Positions 28,210-38,937 of a stretch of 64,000 nt of DNA are shown here, in pieces. The stretch is from positions 124,001-188,000 of the forward strand of contig NZ_JNAH01000003.1 in assembly GCF_000759885.1 (NCBI RefSeq), in the 5' to 3' direction. This stretch comes from Prochlorococcus marinus str. GP2 (lineage in GTDB: Bacteria > Cyanobacteriota > Cyanobacteriia > PCC-6307 > Cyanobiaceae). The first letter of the stretch is position 1, and each line of letters opens with the position of its first letter. The position numbers were made by a program, and so were the translations under genes. The notes below the pieces were generated by a model. It ran no database searches. It saw nothing but the letters and a program-made list of their open reading frames with translations, and was not told the DNA's origin.

Positions 28210-29118
28210 TTATTGGCTTCTTAATTGAGCAATTCTTAATTTTCCACTTCTAGCTCTTCTATTTAGTTTGACTTCTTGTTCTGAAGGAGTAATTGGTTTT
28301 TTTGTCAGGTTTTTTAGTCTTTGATCATTCTTAAAACAACTTTTAACTAACCTATCTTCAAGGGAATGAAAACTAATAATAGAAATAATACCCCCTGGTA
28401 AAAGCCATTCAGGAACAACTTCTAAAAATCTTTCTAATACTTCAATCTCTTTATTAACAGCAATTCTTAGTGCTTGAAATGTTTTTGTTGCGGGGTGAAT
28501 TTTTTTATATCTTTGTTTTGGTGGGAAGCAGCCTGCAATAGAATAAGCTAACTCTTTGGTCCCAGAATATTTCCCATTTTCCTTCAAATCCATTTTTATT
28601 TTCCTAGCAATCTTTCTTGATAATCTCTCATCTCCATATTTATAAATTAAGTTAGCTAGATCCTTTTCATTTAAAGCCTCAATTAATTTCTCTGCATCAT
28701 CCTCAAGAAGAGGATTCATGCGCATATCAAGTGGACCGTCTTTTTGGAAACTAAATCCTCTTTTAGGGTCATCAATTTGGTTACTATTTATGCCAAGATC
28801 TGCAATTACAAAAGAAACTTTTTCTTTTGGTATAAAATCAGCAAAATTAGAAGCCTTTATATCAATTCTATTTTTAAATTCATCAAGTTTTTTGGATGCT
28901 GATATTCTCGCGAATGGATCTTGATCAATTCCAATTATATTTAAATCCGAATATTTTTTCAATAAATGATAAGAGTGCCCTCCTCCGCCTAAAGTTGCGT
29001 CTATTCCCTTGAGTTGGTTGTTATGTATTAATGGGAAATGCTCTAATGAGGCCATAATCTCATCTGTCATAACTGATTTATGATTGAAAAAAGATGAATC
29101 AGATAGGTCAGTTTGCAT
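28210..29118 (-). CDS. rsmH: 16S rRNA m4C1402 methyltransferase RsmH
   Basis: SAM-dependent methyltransferase acting on C1402 of 16S rRNA (formerly MraW). The 302-residue protein has the family N-terminus FFNHKSVMTDE, motif I TLGGGGHSYHLL (42-53), IIGIDQDPFA (about 61-70), and C-terminal IISFHSLEDRLVKS with RARSGKLRIAQ at the end. It is not in a dcw cluster here. It is divergent from ndhH with 38 bases between starts. Confidence 0.96.
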   Translation of the reverse strand: MQTDLSDSSFFNHKSVMTDEIMASLEHFPLIHNNQLKGIDATLGGGGHSYHLLKKYSDLNIIGIDQDPFARISASKKLDEFKNRIDIKASNFADFIPKEKVSFVIADLGINSNQIDDPKRGFSFQKDGPLDMRMNPLLEDDAEKLIEALNEKDLANLIYKYGDERLSRKIARKIKMDLKENGKYSGTKELAYSIAGCFPPKQRYKKIHPATKTFQALRIAVNKEIEVLERFLEVVPEWLLPGGIISIISFHSLEDRLVKSCFKNDQRLKNLTKKPITPSEQEVKLNRRARSGKLRIAQLRSQ

Positions 29119-29156
29119 AACTTTCGACTAAGATTTGTTTAGAAGTTAAATTTTGA

Positions 29157-30344
29157 ATGGCTCAGCTAGAGACTAGAACAGAACCAATGGTGGTCAATTT
29201 TGGCCCTCACCACCCCTCAATGCATGGGGTTTTAAGGTTAGTTGTAACGCTTGATGGTGAGAATGTCATTGATTGTGAGCCTGTAATTGGATATTTACAT
29301 AGAGGAATGGAAAAGATAGCTGAAAATAGGACAAATGTAATGTATGTCCCTTATGTAAGCAGAATGGATTATGCAGCAGGAATGTTTTATGAAGCTATTG
29401 TAGTAAATGCTCCTGAAAGATTAGCTAATATTCCAGTTCCTAGAAGAGCTAGTTACATCAGAGTTTTAATGCTGGAACTTAATCGTATTGCTAATCATCT
29501 TTTATGGCTTGGCCCCTTTTTGGCAGATGTTGGAGCTCAAACTCCATTTTTCTATATTTTTAGAGAAAGAGAAATGATTTATGATCTTTGGGAAGCTGCT
29601 ACAGGACAAAGACTAATAAATAATAATTTCTTTAGGATAGGTGGTGTCGCATGTGATCTTCCATACGGATGGTTAGAAAAATGTATAGACTTTTGCGATT
29701 GGTTCGGTCCAAAGATAGATGAATACGAAAAATTAATTACAAATAATCCTATTTTTAGAAAAAGAATTGAAGGTCTTGGAACAATCCAAAGAGATCAGGC
29801 AATTAATTGGTCTTTGTCTGGCCCAATGCTAAGAGCTTCTGGAGTTTCTTGGGATTTAAGGAAAGTTGATAGTTATGAATGTTATGACGATTTTGATTGG
29901 CAGATTGCTTCAGAAAAAGAAGGAGATTGTTATGCGAGATATCGAGTCAGAGTTGAAGAGATGAGACAATCACTTAGTATTATTCGTCAAGCTTGCAAAA
30001 TGATTCCAGGTGGTCCAACAGAAAATTTGGAAGCTAAAAGAATGGCTACTGAGGATAAGAAGAGTGAAATATTTGGTATTGACTATCAATATGTAGCTAA
30101 GAAGGTTGCTCCAACTTTTAAAATACCTAATGGAGAATTGTATACAAGATTAGAGTCAGGTAAAGGAGAAATAGGTGTATTTATTCAAGGAAATAATGAA
30201 GTTACCCCATGGAGATTTAAAATTAGAGCGGCTGATTTAAATAATCTACAAATATTGCCACATATACTAAAAGGTGCCAAAATCGCCGATATTATGGCAA
30301 TCCTTGGCTCAATAGATGTCATTATGGGATCTGTTGATAGATAA
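29157..30344 (+). CDS. ndhH: NAD(P)H-quinone oxidoreductase subunit H (NdhH)
   Basis: NuoD-like 49-kDa subunit of the NDH-1 peripheral arm that forms part of the quinone pocket. The 395-residue protein starts [20 protein letters not shown] and has the family blocks [28 protein letters not shown] (about 42-59) and [18 protein letters not shown]. It is followed 9 bases later by menI, so NDH-1 and the phylloquinone thioesterase may share a transcript. Confidence 0.97.
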   Translation: MAQLETRTEPMVVNFGPHHPSMHGVLRLVVTLDGENVIDCEPVIGYLHRGMEKIAENRTNVMYVPYVSRMDYAAGMFYEAIVVNAPERLANIPVPRRASYIRVLMLELNRIANHLLWLGPFLADVGAQTPFFYIFREREMIYDLWEAATGQRLINNNFFRIGGVACDLPYGWLEKCIDFCDWFGPKIDEYEKLITNNPIFRKRIEGLGTIQRDQAINWSLSGPMLRASGVSWDLRKVDSYECYDDFDWQIASEKEGDCYARYRVRVEEMRQSLSIIRQACKMIPGGPTENLEAKRMATEDKKSEIFGIDYQYVAKKVAPTFKIPNGELYTRLESGKGEIGVFIQGNNEVTPWRFKIRAADLNNLQILPHILKGAKIADIMAILGSIDVIMGSVDR

Positions 30345-30353
30345 GTTCTTTAA

Positions 30354-30806
<453 letters not shown>

Positions 30807-30809
30807 TTA

Positions 30810-32012
30810 TTATTTTTTAAATTTATAGTTTATTTTTTCTTTACTGGCATTTTTATTTTTAACAATCCACTTTTCAGGTTTTTCATGTTTAGGCCAATTT
30901 TGAGAAAAATTTTTTAATAAATTTAAAGAATTTTCAATCTTTTTATGGTTTGTAAGTTCTCTAAATTCAACAATTATTTTAATTTTATTTCCCCATAATT
31001 TGTCTGATACTTTTGAAATATTGAATTTATTAATTGGGATATTTTCTTTGATAATGAAATCATTTAATCGAGTTTCAATTACTTTTGGAAAAACGATTTC
31101 TCCTCCTGAATTAAAAGCTTTATCACTTCTTCCAAGAAAGTTTAAATATAAAGAATTATTGATTTGATTAATTTCACCTAAATCACCGGTTTGCCACCAC
31201 CCATTTTTATTTTTGAAATTTTTAGTTTTTGAAGAGTCTATTATTTCGTTTCCAATTCTGGCTGATTTAATCTCGATTAACCCTTGTGTGTTAATTCTTA
31301 TTTGCGTATCAGGTAGTATTTCTCCAACATTTTTAAAACCCATTAAGAATTCTTTTGGTTTTAAACTCGTAACCATTGCTGCTGTTTCAGTTGATCCGTA
31401 ACAAGGTGCTAATTTTATTTTTTCTTCTATACATTGTTCTGCAGTTTCGCCTGAAATAGAAGCTCCACCTACCCAAATTAGATCAAAAATTTTAAGCCAA
31501 CTAATACCATCTTTTTGAGCTAAAAGTCTTTGTAATTGGGTCGGTACTAATGATGTAATCAGATGTTTTTTATTTTTTTTAGATTTTTTTGTAAAAATTA
31601 AAAGTTCTCGAGTTTTTTTTATTAAATTTGGAGAAATATTAATACAATCACATCCCCAAGTTTGACTTCTAAAAATTGGCATTAAGCCACTTATATGGTT
31701 CAGGGGTAAAGTATTTAAAATTAAGCAGTTTTGCAATTCAAATCCTTGTTCTATTAGCCATTGTCCTGATGTAAAGGCAGATAATTTAAGATTATCTAGA
31801 TGGTGAAAACATTTTCTTGGATTTCCAGAACTACCACTACTGTTTAAGATAATTGCTGGCCCATTTTCAGTAATTGAATCTAATACATCTTCATCTTCAT
31901 AAAATTTGTTTTTTACATAAATAATTTTATTCTCTCTAATTTTTTCAACAATTTTCTCTACAGATTGAGTTTCATTATTTTCAACTTCAATAGTATGAAT
32001 TTTATTTTTCAT
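30810..32012 (-). CDS. menE: o-Succinylbenzoate-CoA ligase
   Basis: Adenylate-forming enzyme that activates o-succinylbenzoate with CoA in phylloquinone synthesis. The phosphate-binding loop is NSSGSSGNPRK, a variant of the usual SSGTTGxPK. The later core motifs are CYGSTETAAMV and WWQTGDLGEI. I place the start at ATG 32012, whose ATGA overlaps the menC stop by four bases, giving 400 residues. An upstream in-frame ATG at 32024 would add MGST and overlap menC by 16 bases. The protein is short for the family, with a compact C-terminal domain and an AT-rich, Lys/Asn-rich sequence. It is last in menA-menC-menE. Confidence 0.88.
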   Translation of the reverse strand: MKNKIHTIEVENNETQSVEKIVEKIRENKIIYVKNKFYEDEDVLDSITENGPAIILNSSGSSGNPRKCFHHLDNLKLSAFTSGQWLIEQGFELQNCLILNTLPLNHISGLMPIFRSQTWGCDCINISPNLIKKTRELLIFTKKSKKNKKHLITSLVPTQLQRLLAQKDGISWLKIFDLIWVGGASISGETAEQCIEEKIKLAPCYGSTETAAMVTSLKPKEFLMGFKNVGEILPDTQIRINTQGLIEIKSARIGNEIIDSSKTKNFKNKNGWWQTGDLGEINQINNSLYLNFLGRSDKAFNSGGEIVFPKVIETRLNDFIIKENIPINKFNISKVSDKLWGNKIKIIVEFRELTNHKKIENSLNLLKNFSQNWPKHEKPEKWIVKNKNASKEKINYKFKK

Positions 32013-32974
32013 AGTTGATCCCATATCTTTTTTGCTTCATTTAAAAATAGAAACGAATTAGGGAATTTATTCATTGCTAAACCAGGAACTTTTGGAGTTG
32101 GTCCTTGTAATTGTAGAGACGATAAATGATAAAGCCATCTCTTCCCTATTCCAGTTTCAAATGAAGTACTTATAGATATTAAAGCTTTTTTATTTTCTAA
32201 TTCTCTTAATAGTTTAACTGGATTATTTTCTTGAGAAGGCCTTCGAATTTGCCAACCCTTCCACTCATCAATCAAAGTTGGAAATTTTAAAAGTGATTCG
32301 TCTAAGGCTATAGGGATTTTTTTGTTGAGTTCTTTCATTCCTTCAATATCATCAACACAGAGAGGTTGCTCTAACCAATCTATATTTTTGTTATCTTTCA
32401 AAATATCAACCCATCTTTTAGCTATCTTTCTACCCCAAGAACCATTAGCATCTATTCTTAACTTAATATTATTTCCTATTCGGCTTAAAATTTCTTCTAA
32501 ATTTTTTTCTTCCTCATGGTTTTCTTTTAATGCTACTTTCCATTTTATGGTTAATGATTTTCCGATATTAGATTGTCTTTTTTTAATTTCATTTAGCTCT
32601 GAAATTACATTTTCAGAATTCAACAGTATGGCTGTTTTATCAATTTCATCAAAGGCGTAGTTTTCTTTAAAAATTATTTTTCCATTTATCTCAGCTAATG
32701 CAGAATTTATTGCAGATTGAATGCATGGGTGAAAAATATTTATGTGCTCAGATAAATTAAATAGTTCTACATACTCAGGGATCATATTTAGTTGTTTTGC
32801 ACATTTTTTTAAGTCTTCTTCTAGAAGTGGTGAAACTTCTCCAAATCCAATTTTTTTTTCATTACTTGTTAATTTAATTATCCAACCCAGTTTTGTAACA
32901 TAAGTGGTTTTAGAATTTTCTACTTTTGTGGATAACTTAAATCTATAAGATTTTTTTTTAAAAATTAAGTTCAT
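32009..32974 (-). CDS. menC: o-Succinylbenzoate synthase
   Basis: Enolase-superfamily dehydratase forming o-succinylbenzoate from SHCHC. Landmarks in the 321-residue protein are TIKWKVAL with the catalytic Lys, LRIDANGSWG (metal Asp), WLEQPL (metal Glu) and ALDESL (third metal acid), then SISTSFETGIG near the C-terminus. Sequence is divergent, as usual for MenC. Its start overlaps the menA stop by ATGA, and its own stop overlaps the menE start in the same way, so all three genes are translationally coupled. Confidence 0.88.
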   Translation of the reverse strand: MNLIFKKKSYRFKLSTKVENSKTTYVTKLGWIIKLTSNEKKIGFGEVSPLLEEDLKKCAKQLNMIPEYVELFNLSEHINIFHPCIQSAINSALAEINGKIIFKENYAFDEIDKTAILLNSENVISELNEIKKRQSNIGKSLTIKWKVALKENHEEEKNLEEILSRIGNNIKLRIDANGSWGRKIAKRWVDILKDNKNIDWLEQPLCVDDIEGMKELNKKIPIALDESLLKFPTLIDEWKGWQIRRPSQENNPVKLLRELENKKALISISTSFETGIGKRWLYHLSSLQLQGPTPKVPGLAMNKFPNSFLFLNEAKKIWDQL

Positions 32975-33888
32975 TTATTAACCAAGTAATTAAATATTAA
33001 TCCTGTAATTAAGCCAACTCCATTAAGAGTTTGAAATTTTATTGCGATGAATTTAGAATTTTTTATTGCAGAAGGTTTGTTATAAGAATATTTTAATAAA
33101 TTTATAAGTCTTATTGCTTGAGGAGAACTAATCAAATAAAGGATACAAAACACTGGAATAAATCCAGTAACTATAGTTAAAAGTTGAAAAATATATATTG
33201 TAAAAATTATCCAAGGCACAAATTGAGAACCTTTTTTTGCTCCTAGTCGAACCAAAGGTGAATTTTTCCCATGCTTTTTATCTTCAGAAATTTGATGAAA
33301 ATGTGAACAAAATAATACAAGAGTTGTTGCTAACGAAGGTCCTGAACCAAGCAATAAAGAAACTTTCCAGGGAATAACTTCGAAGTAAATATTAGAAGGA
33401 TTTAACGCAATTAAGACTGCAGAGTAGGCAAAAGGTCCAAATGCAAGCCAGCATAATGGTTCTCCTAAGCCTTGATAGCCAAATCTAAAAGGAGGTCCTT
33501 GATATAAATATCCTAAGAAGCAGCAACATGCAACCAAAATCAAAATGTTAATACTTGTTGATAGTGAAATAATTGAAATTATTAATAAACCAATAACTAA
33601 AGATGTATAAGCAATAAATGAAATTATTTTTTTATTTTTTATAAGATTTACAATTGAATGGAATTTAAATTCATCGATTCCTGTTTCTGCATCGAATAAA
33701 TCATTAGTTAGGTTTTCCCAAAGTAATATAAAAATTGCAGCTAAAGTAAATGCAATCAAATTATAAATTTTTACCTTTTCATATTGATTGAGTATATAAG
33801 CACCTGTTATTAAAACCGGAAGTATGGCAACAGAATAAAGAGGCCATTTTATCGCTTGTTTCCATAATTTTTTTTTATCTTCGTCCAT
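32971..33888 (-). CDS. menA: 2-carboxy-1,4-naphthoquinone phytyltransferase
   Basis: UbiA-type membrane prenyltransferase that attaches the phytyl chain to DHNA to make the phylloquinone precursor. The 305 residues contain about eight hydrophobic helices, the first Asp-rich motif in NLTNDLFDAETGIDE (about 60-74) and the second region around HFHQISEDKKHGKNSPLV (about 197-214). Substrate is taken from context. It opens the menA-menC-menE operon and is divergent from menF, with a 101-base intergenic region containing a 7-bp dyad. Confidence 0.92.
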   Translation of the reverse strand: MDEDKKKLWKQAIKWPLYSVAILPVLITGAYILNQYEKVKIYNLIAFTLAAIFILLWENLTNDLFDAETGIDEFKFHSIVNLIKNKKIISFIAYTSLVIGLLIISIISLSTSINILILVACCCFLGYLYQGPPFRFGYQGLGEPLCWLAFGPFAYSAVLIALNPSNIYFEVIPWKVSLLLGSGPSLATTLVLFCSHFHQISEDKKHGKNSPLVRLGAKKGSQFVPWIIFTIYIFQLLTIVTGFIPVFCILYLISSPQAIRLINLLKYSYNKPSAIKNSKFIAIKFQTLNGVGLITGLIFNYLVNK

Positions 33889-33920
33889 TTTTATTTAACT
33901 CACAAAATTCGATCATTATT

Positions 33921-33949
33921 AAATGTAGTTTATAAATTGAGTTACATTT
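33921..33949. promoter_or_regulatory. Dyad between divergent menA and menF
   Basis: AAATGTA (33921-33927) and TACATTT (33943-33949) form a perfect 7-bp inverted repeat with a 15-base spacer in the only space shared by the menA operon and menF promoters. It could be an operator for joint control. The spacer is too long for the NtcA pattern GTA-N8-TAC. Chance cannot be excluded in such AT-rich DNA. Confidence 0.35.
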
Positions 33950-33989
33950 TTTACTTTATTGCATGATTTTTAGTTATTTTCAATAAGTA

Positions 33990-35402
33990 ATGAAAAATGA
34001 TTTAAACTTAACAGATTTTTTAAAAGATGTATTTTCCTCTTTCGATAAGAAAGTGGAGAATTCTGGATTAGTAAGTATTTGTATTGAGATTCCTCGTATT
34101 GATTTATTACAAGTATATAAATTGTTTATAAATAAATATCCATTTTCTTCATTTTGGGAGGAATCTAATGGTATTTCATATATTGCTTTTGAGAAATGTA
34201 AATATGTTACTTTGGATGGTCCAAAAAGATTTGAGGTGGCAAAAGAGTTTAATTCTGAGAATTTTAAAAATTTAATTAACTTGACTAATGAATCAAATAA
34301 TTGGGCACTTTCAAAAATAATTTATTTATTTTCTTTTTCTGAAAACTTGAATAATAAGAATTTATCTTCTGATGTCCCTAGTTTGGAAGCTATCTTACCA
34401 AAAATATTAATTATTAAAAGTAATAAGAATTGCTGGTTAAGAATCAATGGTTATGTTGAAGGTAAATCATCATTAAGAACATTAATTGAAGAAATATGGA
34501 CAATTAGAAATCAAGTTATTACCTCTGGCTCAAAATTAATAAAATCATCTGGTTTAAATACTAGTTTTGATTTACCTATTATTGATGATTTCTTGCACTC
34601 CTTAGAAACTTCTAATGCAAGTTTGAAAAAAGTATTAAACAGAGGAATTCAATTAGTAGAAAAAGGTATTCTCGAAAAGATAGTTTTAGCGAACAGGATT
34701 AAAATAAAATTTAGAAATAAATTCGATTTAGTAGAAATTTTAAAAAGATTAAAAAAGAATCATCCAAATACATGCAGATATGTTTGGAAAAGAAATAGTA
34801 AGGATATTTTGTTTGGAGCATCTCCAGAAAAATTATTTTCTTTTACTAAACCTAATTTAACTTTGGAGGCTCTTGCTGGAACTATCTCTACTAATTCAAA
34901 TTACAAAAAACTTCTAAAAAGTACTAAAGACGTAAAGGAACATAATTACGTAACACAATATTTGATTAAATGTTTAGAAGTTTCAAAAATAAAAAACTTT
35001 GAAAAAAGTGATATTAAGGTAAATTCATTTGGAGATATTTCTCATTTGCAAACACTCATTTTCTCTAAAGTTGAAAATATATGTCCTTTTGAATTGCTTA
35101 AAAACTTACATCCATCTCCGGCTGTTTGTGGTTACCCAAAAAATGCAGCATTGGATTGGATAAACACTCTTGAGTCTTTTCCTAGAGGAAATTATGCTTC
35201 TCCAATGGGTTGGGTTGATTCATCAGGAAATGCTTCATTTCTTTTAGCAATAAGAGGAGCTAGGTATCTTGAAGAAAATATTGAATTTACTGCCGGTTCA
35301 GGTATAGTTTCAGGTTCCGTTTTAGAGAAAGAAATAGATGAGATTAAATTAAAATTTGAATCTATAGTAAAACAAATATTTTTCGCTAAAAAACCTAAAT
35401 AA
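33990..35402 (+). CDS. menF: Isochorismate synthase
   Basis: Chorismate-binding enzyme that makes isochorismate, the first step to phylloquinone. The 470-residue protein has the C-terminal chorismate-binding domain with [32 protein letters not shown] (with the conserved Glu) and [11 protein letters not shown]; the N-terminal half is divergent. The Ala/Gly pattern and adjacency to menA-menC-menE favour isochorismate synthase over anthranilate or aminodeoxychorismate synthase. Its last 8 bases overlap the 3' end of convergent gshB. Confidence 0.92.
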   Translation: MKNDLNLTDFLKDVFSSFDKKVENSGLVSICIEIPRIDLLQVYKLFINKYPFSSFWEESNGISYIAFEKCKYVTLDGPKRFEVAKEFNSENFKNLINLTNESNNWALSKIIYLFSFSENLNNKNLSSDVPSLEAILPKILIIKSNKNCWLRINGYVEGKSSLRTLIEEIWTIRNQVITSGSKLIKSSGLNTSFDLPIIDDFLHSLETSNASLKKVLNRGIQLVEKGILEKIVLANRIKIKFRNKFDLVEILKRLKKNHPNTCRYVWKRNSKDILFGASPEKLFSFTKPNLTLEALAGTISTNSNYKKLLKSTKDVKEHNYVTQYLIKCLEVSKIKNFEKSDIKVNSFGDISHLQTLIFSKVENICPFELLKNLHPSPAVCGYPKNAALDWINTLESFPRGNYASPMGWVDSSGNASFLLAIRGARYLEENIEFTAGSGIVSGSVLEKEIDEIKLKFESIVKQIFFAKKPK

Positions 35403-36318
35403 TTTCCATTAATTTTTCAATAACTTCCTCTGAAACACTCTTGTTGGATAAATTTTCTATTTCTCTTAAACCTGTTGGACTGGTTACATTAATCTCGCTA
35501 AGCATTCCATTTATTACATCGATACCTACAAAAAATAAACCTTCATCTTTGAAGTGTTGAGATAATTCTGCGCAGATACTTTTTTCTTTTTCTGTTAATA
35601 ATGTTGGTTCAGCTTTTCCTCCCATCGCTAAATTACTCCTAAAATCGCCTCCTTGAGGAATCCTATTTATTGATCCAATTGCTTCACCGTTTACGATAAT
35701 TATTCTTTTATCACCCTCTATGACTTCAGGAATAAATTTTTGCATCATAACGGGTAATTCTTCTTGAGAAGTGATTAATTCAATTATTGATTTTATACCT
35801 GGAGAATTTTTATTTATCCTTATAACACCTTGACCACCTTTTCCTCCAAGAGGTTTTATGACTACTTCATTATTTATGTTTGCAAAATTAATAAGATCTT
35901 TTACCTTACTCGCAACTATTGTAGGAGCCATTAAGTGGCTGTATCTCAAAGCGCCTAGCTTTTCATTCCATGCTCTTAACGATGAGGGTTTGTTGATTAC
36001 TTTTACGCCTTTTCTTTCGGCAACTTCTAAAAGATGAGTTGCATATAAATAAGCCTCATTTACAGGAGGATCTTTTCTCATCCAAATGCAATTAAATTCG
36101 GCGAGAGGTATGCAATCATTATCTTTGAAAGAAATCCACGGATTTACTTCAACTTTTAGGGAAGATGCCCATACTTCATCACCTCTAGCTTCAAGGTCCT
36201 GAGGAGTACAACTCCAGATTTCAATATTTTTTTTTGATGATGCTTGCATTAAAGCAGCAGTTGAATCTTTTAAGGGATTAATATTTTTTATTGGATCTAT
36301 CACGAATAGAAATTTCAT
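35395..36318 (-). CDS. gshB: Glutathione synthetase
   Basis: ATP-grasp ligase adding glycine to gamma-glutamylcysteine. The 307-residue protein shows the bacterial GshB markers [20 protein letters not shown] (about 78-97), [14 protein letters not shown] (about 108-121), the glycine-rich ATP loop [11 protein letters not shown] (155-165) and the C-terminal [13 protein letters not shown]. It lies 5 bases downstream of grxC on the same strand, a logical glutathione/glutaredoxin pair. Confidence 0.96.
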   Translation of the reverse strand: MKFLFVIDPIKNINPLKDSTAALMQASSKKNIEIWSCTPQDLEARGDEVWASSLKVEVNPWISFKDNDCIPLAEFNCIWMRKDPPVNEAYLYATHLLEVAERKGVKVINKPSSLRAWNEKLGALRYSHLMAPTIVASKVKDLINFANINNEVVIKPLGGKGGQGVIRINKNSPGIKSIIELITSQEELPVMMQKFIPEVIEGDKRIIIVNGEAIGSINRIPQGGDFRSNLAMGGKAEPTLLTEKEKSICAELSQHFKDEGLFFVGIDVINGMLSEINVTSPTGLREIENLSNKSVSEEVIEKLMEII

Positions 36319-36323
36319 AAGAT

Positions 36324-36578
36324 CTAATTTAATAATGCGTCTAATTTACTTTCTTTTTCTAATGTGTAGAGATCATCGCAGCCCCCGATACCCTCATTAT
36401 CTATAAATATTTGTGGCAATGTTCTTCTACCATCAGCTCTTTCAATCATCAATGCTCTGGCATCTTCGTCGCCATCTATTTTATATTCTGTAAAATTTAT
36501 ATTTTTTTTCTTGAGTAGTGATTTCGCTCGAATACAGAATGGGCAATATTGCCAAGTATAAATTTCAACTTTGGACAT
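36324..36578 (-). CDS. grxC: Glutaredoxin
   Basis: A small 84-residue dithiol glutaredoxin with active site CPFC (C12 and C15) in the usual N-terminal position, the cis-Pro loop TLPQIF and the GSH-binding [12 protein letters not shown] near the C-terminus. It is class I by length and motif and acts with glutathione, whose synthetase gene follows directly. Divergent from prfB, with 76 bases between the starts. Confidence 0.95.
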   Translation of the reverse strand: MSKVEIYTWQYCPFCIRAKSLLKKKNINFTEYKIDGDEDARALMIERADGRRTLPQIFIDNEGIGGCDDLYTLEKESKLDALLN

Positions 36579-36654
36579 TTTTTTAAAATAATACTTAGTT
36601 TATACTATTAAATAAAACTCCTTGTTAGATTATAAATAACGATTAAATTCTATT

Positions 36655-37777
36655 TTGATAGATATTACAGATTTCAAAAAAGATCTTTCGGAACTAACAG
36701 AGCGCCTGGCTAATGCTCAGGATTGTCTTTGACGTTCCAAGATTAAAAGCGAAAAGTAGAGAGTTAGAGCAAATTTCTGCTCAACCTGAATTTTGGGAGA
36801 ATCAAGAAGAAGCGAAAAAACAAATGTTAATCCTTGACGATGTTAAGGCTCAACTTGAATTGTTGGATAAATGGAAAACTTTTATTTCTGATGCTAATGC
36901 CTCTCTAGAGCTTTATTCTTTAGAACCAGAAGAGGAAATGATTTTGGAATCCCAGCAGGGTTTAAATAAATTAAGAGAGAATTTAGATAAATGGGAATTT
37001 GAAAGATTGTTATGTGGTGAATATGATAAGGAAGGCGCAGTAGTTTCTATTAACGCAGGTGCTGGTGGAACAGATGCTCAGGATTGGGTAGAGATCTTAT
37101 TGAGAATGTATACAAGATGGGCCGATAATAATCAAATGAGTTTAATTATTAATGAATTATCTCAAGGAGAAGAAGCAGGTATCAAAAGTGTAACTTTTGA
37201 AATTGATGGGAAATATGCTTACGGATATTTACAACATGAAAAAGGAACTCATAGATTAGTAAGAATTTCACCTTTCAATGCTAATGGTAAAAGACAAACC
37301 AGCTTTGCTGGGGTGGAGGTCATGCCAAAATTAGATGAAAATATTTCACTTCATATACCTGAAAAAGATTTGGAAATTACAACAAGTAGATCTGGTGGGG
37401 CTGGAGGACAAAATGTTAACAAAGTAGAAACAGCGGTGAGAATTGTTCATTTGCCTTCAGGGATTTCAGTAAGATGTACCCAAGAAAGATCTCAATTACA
37501 AAATAAAGAAAAAGCTATGTTACTTCTTAAGTCTAAACTACTCGTGATTGCTAAAGAACAACGAGCTGCAGAAGTCGCTGATATTAAAGGTGAAATTGTG
37601 GAAGCTGCATGGGGCAATCAAATAAGAAATTATGTTTTCCATCCCTATCAAATGGTAAAAGATCTAAGAACTATGCAGGAGACTAACGACTTAGATAGTG
37701 TTTTAGATGGTGAACTTGAACCATTTATTTATGAATTATTACGCATGAATATTTCTTCTAACGAATCTATTGAATAA
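36655..37777 (+). CDS. prfB: Peptide chain release factor 2, programmed +1 frameshift
   Basis: RF2 recognises UGA and UAA. Translation starts at TTG 36655 (after an in-frame TAA at 36637), giving 25 codons to an in-frame TGA at 36730-36732. A +1 slip on CTT then continues at GAC 36731, making about 373 residues, the normal RF2 size. The stop-codon recognition tripeptide is in RISPFNANG, and the catalytic GGQ loop is [12 protein letters not shown]. Without the frameshift the N-terminus is lost. The sequence around the slip site matches the classic autoregulatory element, so low RF2 raises frameshifting. Confidence 0.95.
36718..36733 (+). promoter_or_regulatory. prfB recoding site: SD-like AGGA plus CTTTGAC
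   Basis: CTTTGAC at 36727-36733 is the conserved slippery heptamer of bacterial prfB: peptidyl-tRNA slips from CTT to TTT at the UGA. CAGGA (36718-36722) just upstream resembles the internal Shine-Dalgarno that stimulates slippage, at nearly the usual spacing. The upstream frame (25 codons) and downstream frame join to give a continuous RF2 N-terminus. Confidence 0.93.
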
Positions 37778-37780
37778 CTA

Positions 37781-37963
37781 ATGAAAAATAAAGACGAAAA
37801 TATAGAAAAAAAAGTTGCTCCCCCAAGCTTTATAAAGCTTGCTATGCGAAATATGGTAAGGAAGGGTTCAAAAAGTATTTCTCATTTTTCAATAACCTTT
37901 CTAGTTTTAATAGGGATATTAATACTTATAGCCACAATAGGTAAGCCTAATATTCCTCTATAA
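37781..37963 (+). CDS. DUF3285 small membrane protein
   Basis: A 60-residue cyanobacterial protein. The conserved segment PPSFIKLAMRNMVRKGSKS (residues 14-32) is followed by one hydrophobic helix (about 38-54). This is the pattern of DUF3285. Function is unknown. It starts 3 bases after prfB and precedes ybeY by 6 bases, so it belongs to a prfB-ybeY-dgkA-trpG run of closely spaced genes. Confidence 0.85.
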   Translation: MKNKDENIEKKVAPPSFIKLAMRNMVRKGSKSISHFSITFLVLIGILILIATIGKPNIPL

Positions 37964-37969
37964 GAATGT

Positions 37970-38509
37970 ATGGAAGAAAAAATTATTTCTGAAATAAATT
38001 TAGATTTGGTTTTTAAATGTAATGAATTTCCCCAATTTTCAAATAAGTTAAAAGATTCTAAAAATAAGCTTATTTTTGAATCTAGTTTTTGGGAGAAAGT
38101 TTTTTTATCTTGGATAAAAATAATATTAAAAAAAGACGATTATAAATTGCCAAATTGCATTTTTGAAAAAAAGTCTTTTTCATTAGGTTTACAGATAATA
38201 TCTAATCAAGAAATTTCTTTTATGAACCAGAAGTGGATGCAAAAAAATGGACCAACTGATGTTTTATCTTTCCCAATCATTTCAGATGAATCTCTAAATA
38301 ATTTAGATCATATAGAGTTGGGAGATATATTTATATCATTAGAGATCGCACTTGAGCAATCTTATGAATATAAACATTCAATCTATAAAGAAATGCTCTG
38401 GTTGGCTAGTCATGGATTTTTACATCTTTTGGGATGGGAACATAATAATGATCTTGATTTAGAAAATATGTTAAATTTTCAGGAATATTTAATTAAAAAA
38501 TTAGATTAA
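37970..38509 (+). CDS. ybeY: Endoribonuclease/rRNA maturation factor YbeY
   Basis: Zn-dependent RNase needed for 16S rRNA 3' end maturation and 70S quality control. The 179-residue protein has the zinc motif [11 protein letters not shown] (H148, H152, H158) and the upstream TDVLSFPI (about 96-103). The N-terminal part is longer and more divergent than in E. coli, as often in cyanobacteria. Located between DUF3285 and dgkA. Confidence 0.93.
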   Translation: MEEKIISEINLDLVFKCNEFPQFSNKLKDSKNKLIFESSFWEKVFLSWIKIILKKDDYKLPNCIFEKKSFSLGLQIISNQEISFMNQKWMQKNGPTDVLSFPIISDESLNNLDHIELGDIFISLEIALEQSYEYKHSIYKEMLWLASHGFLHLLGWEHNNDLDLENMLNFQEYLIKKLD

Positions 38510-38515
38510 AAATCT

Positions 38516-38935
38516 ATGGACAAAAAAATAAACTCTCTAAAAAATAGAAGAGAATCATATAAAACTTCCAGTAATGTATTAATAAGTTTTAAGTATGCTT
38601 TTAGTGGAATTAGTTACGTATTAAAAACTTCAAGAAATTTTAAAATTCAATTAATTTTTGCAGTTACAAGTTTAATGATTGGTTTTTTACTGAAAATTAG
38701 TCAAATTAATTATGTAATTTTGATTGCCGCAATTATGTCTGTTTTAATATTAGAAGTATTAAACACATCTCTTGAATCAATAGTTGATTTAGTAGTGAAA
38801 AAAGAATTTAGTAGTTTGGCTAAAATTTCAAAAGATACTTCTGCAGGAGCAGTGTTATTAGCTTCCATTAATTCTGTTATTATTGCGGTATATATTTTTG
38901 TTCCTAAAATTAAGGTGTTATTTGAATTTATATAA
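38516..38935 (+). CDS. dgkA: Diacylglycerol kinase (DgkA, prokaryotic type)
   Basis: Small integral membrane kinase of 139 residues with three helices. The family signature is EVLNTSLESIVDLV (E80-V93), followed by the conserved KDTSAGAVLLA (106-116). In many bacteria this family phosphorylates diacylglycerol or undecaprenol; which one here is not known. It starts 6 bases after ybeY and ends 2 bases before trpG. Confidence 0.92.
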   Translation: MDKKINSLKNRRESYKTSSNVLISFKYAFSGISYVLKTSRNFKIQLIFAVTSLMIGFLLKISQINYVILIAAIMSVLILEVLNTSLESIVDLVVKKEFSSLAKISKDTSAGAVLLASINSVIIAVYIFVPKIKVLFEFI

Positions 38936-38937
38936 AT

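Noticed and set aside
33921-33949. NtcA site between menA and menF
   Set aside because: GTA and TAC are separated by 15 bases and not 8.
36713-37777. prfB as a 354-residue ORF starting at 36713
   Set aside because: This start lies in the shifted frame before the recoding site; the true N-terminus is in the other frame from TTG 36655.
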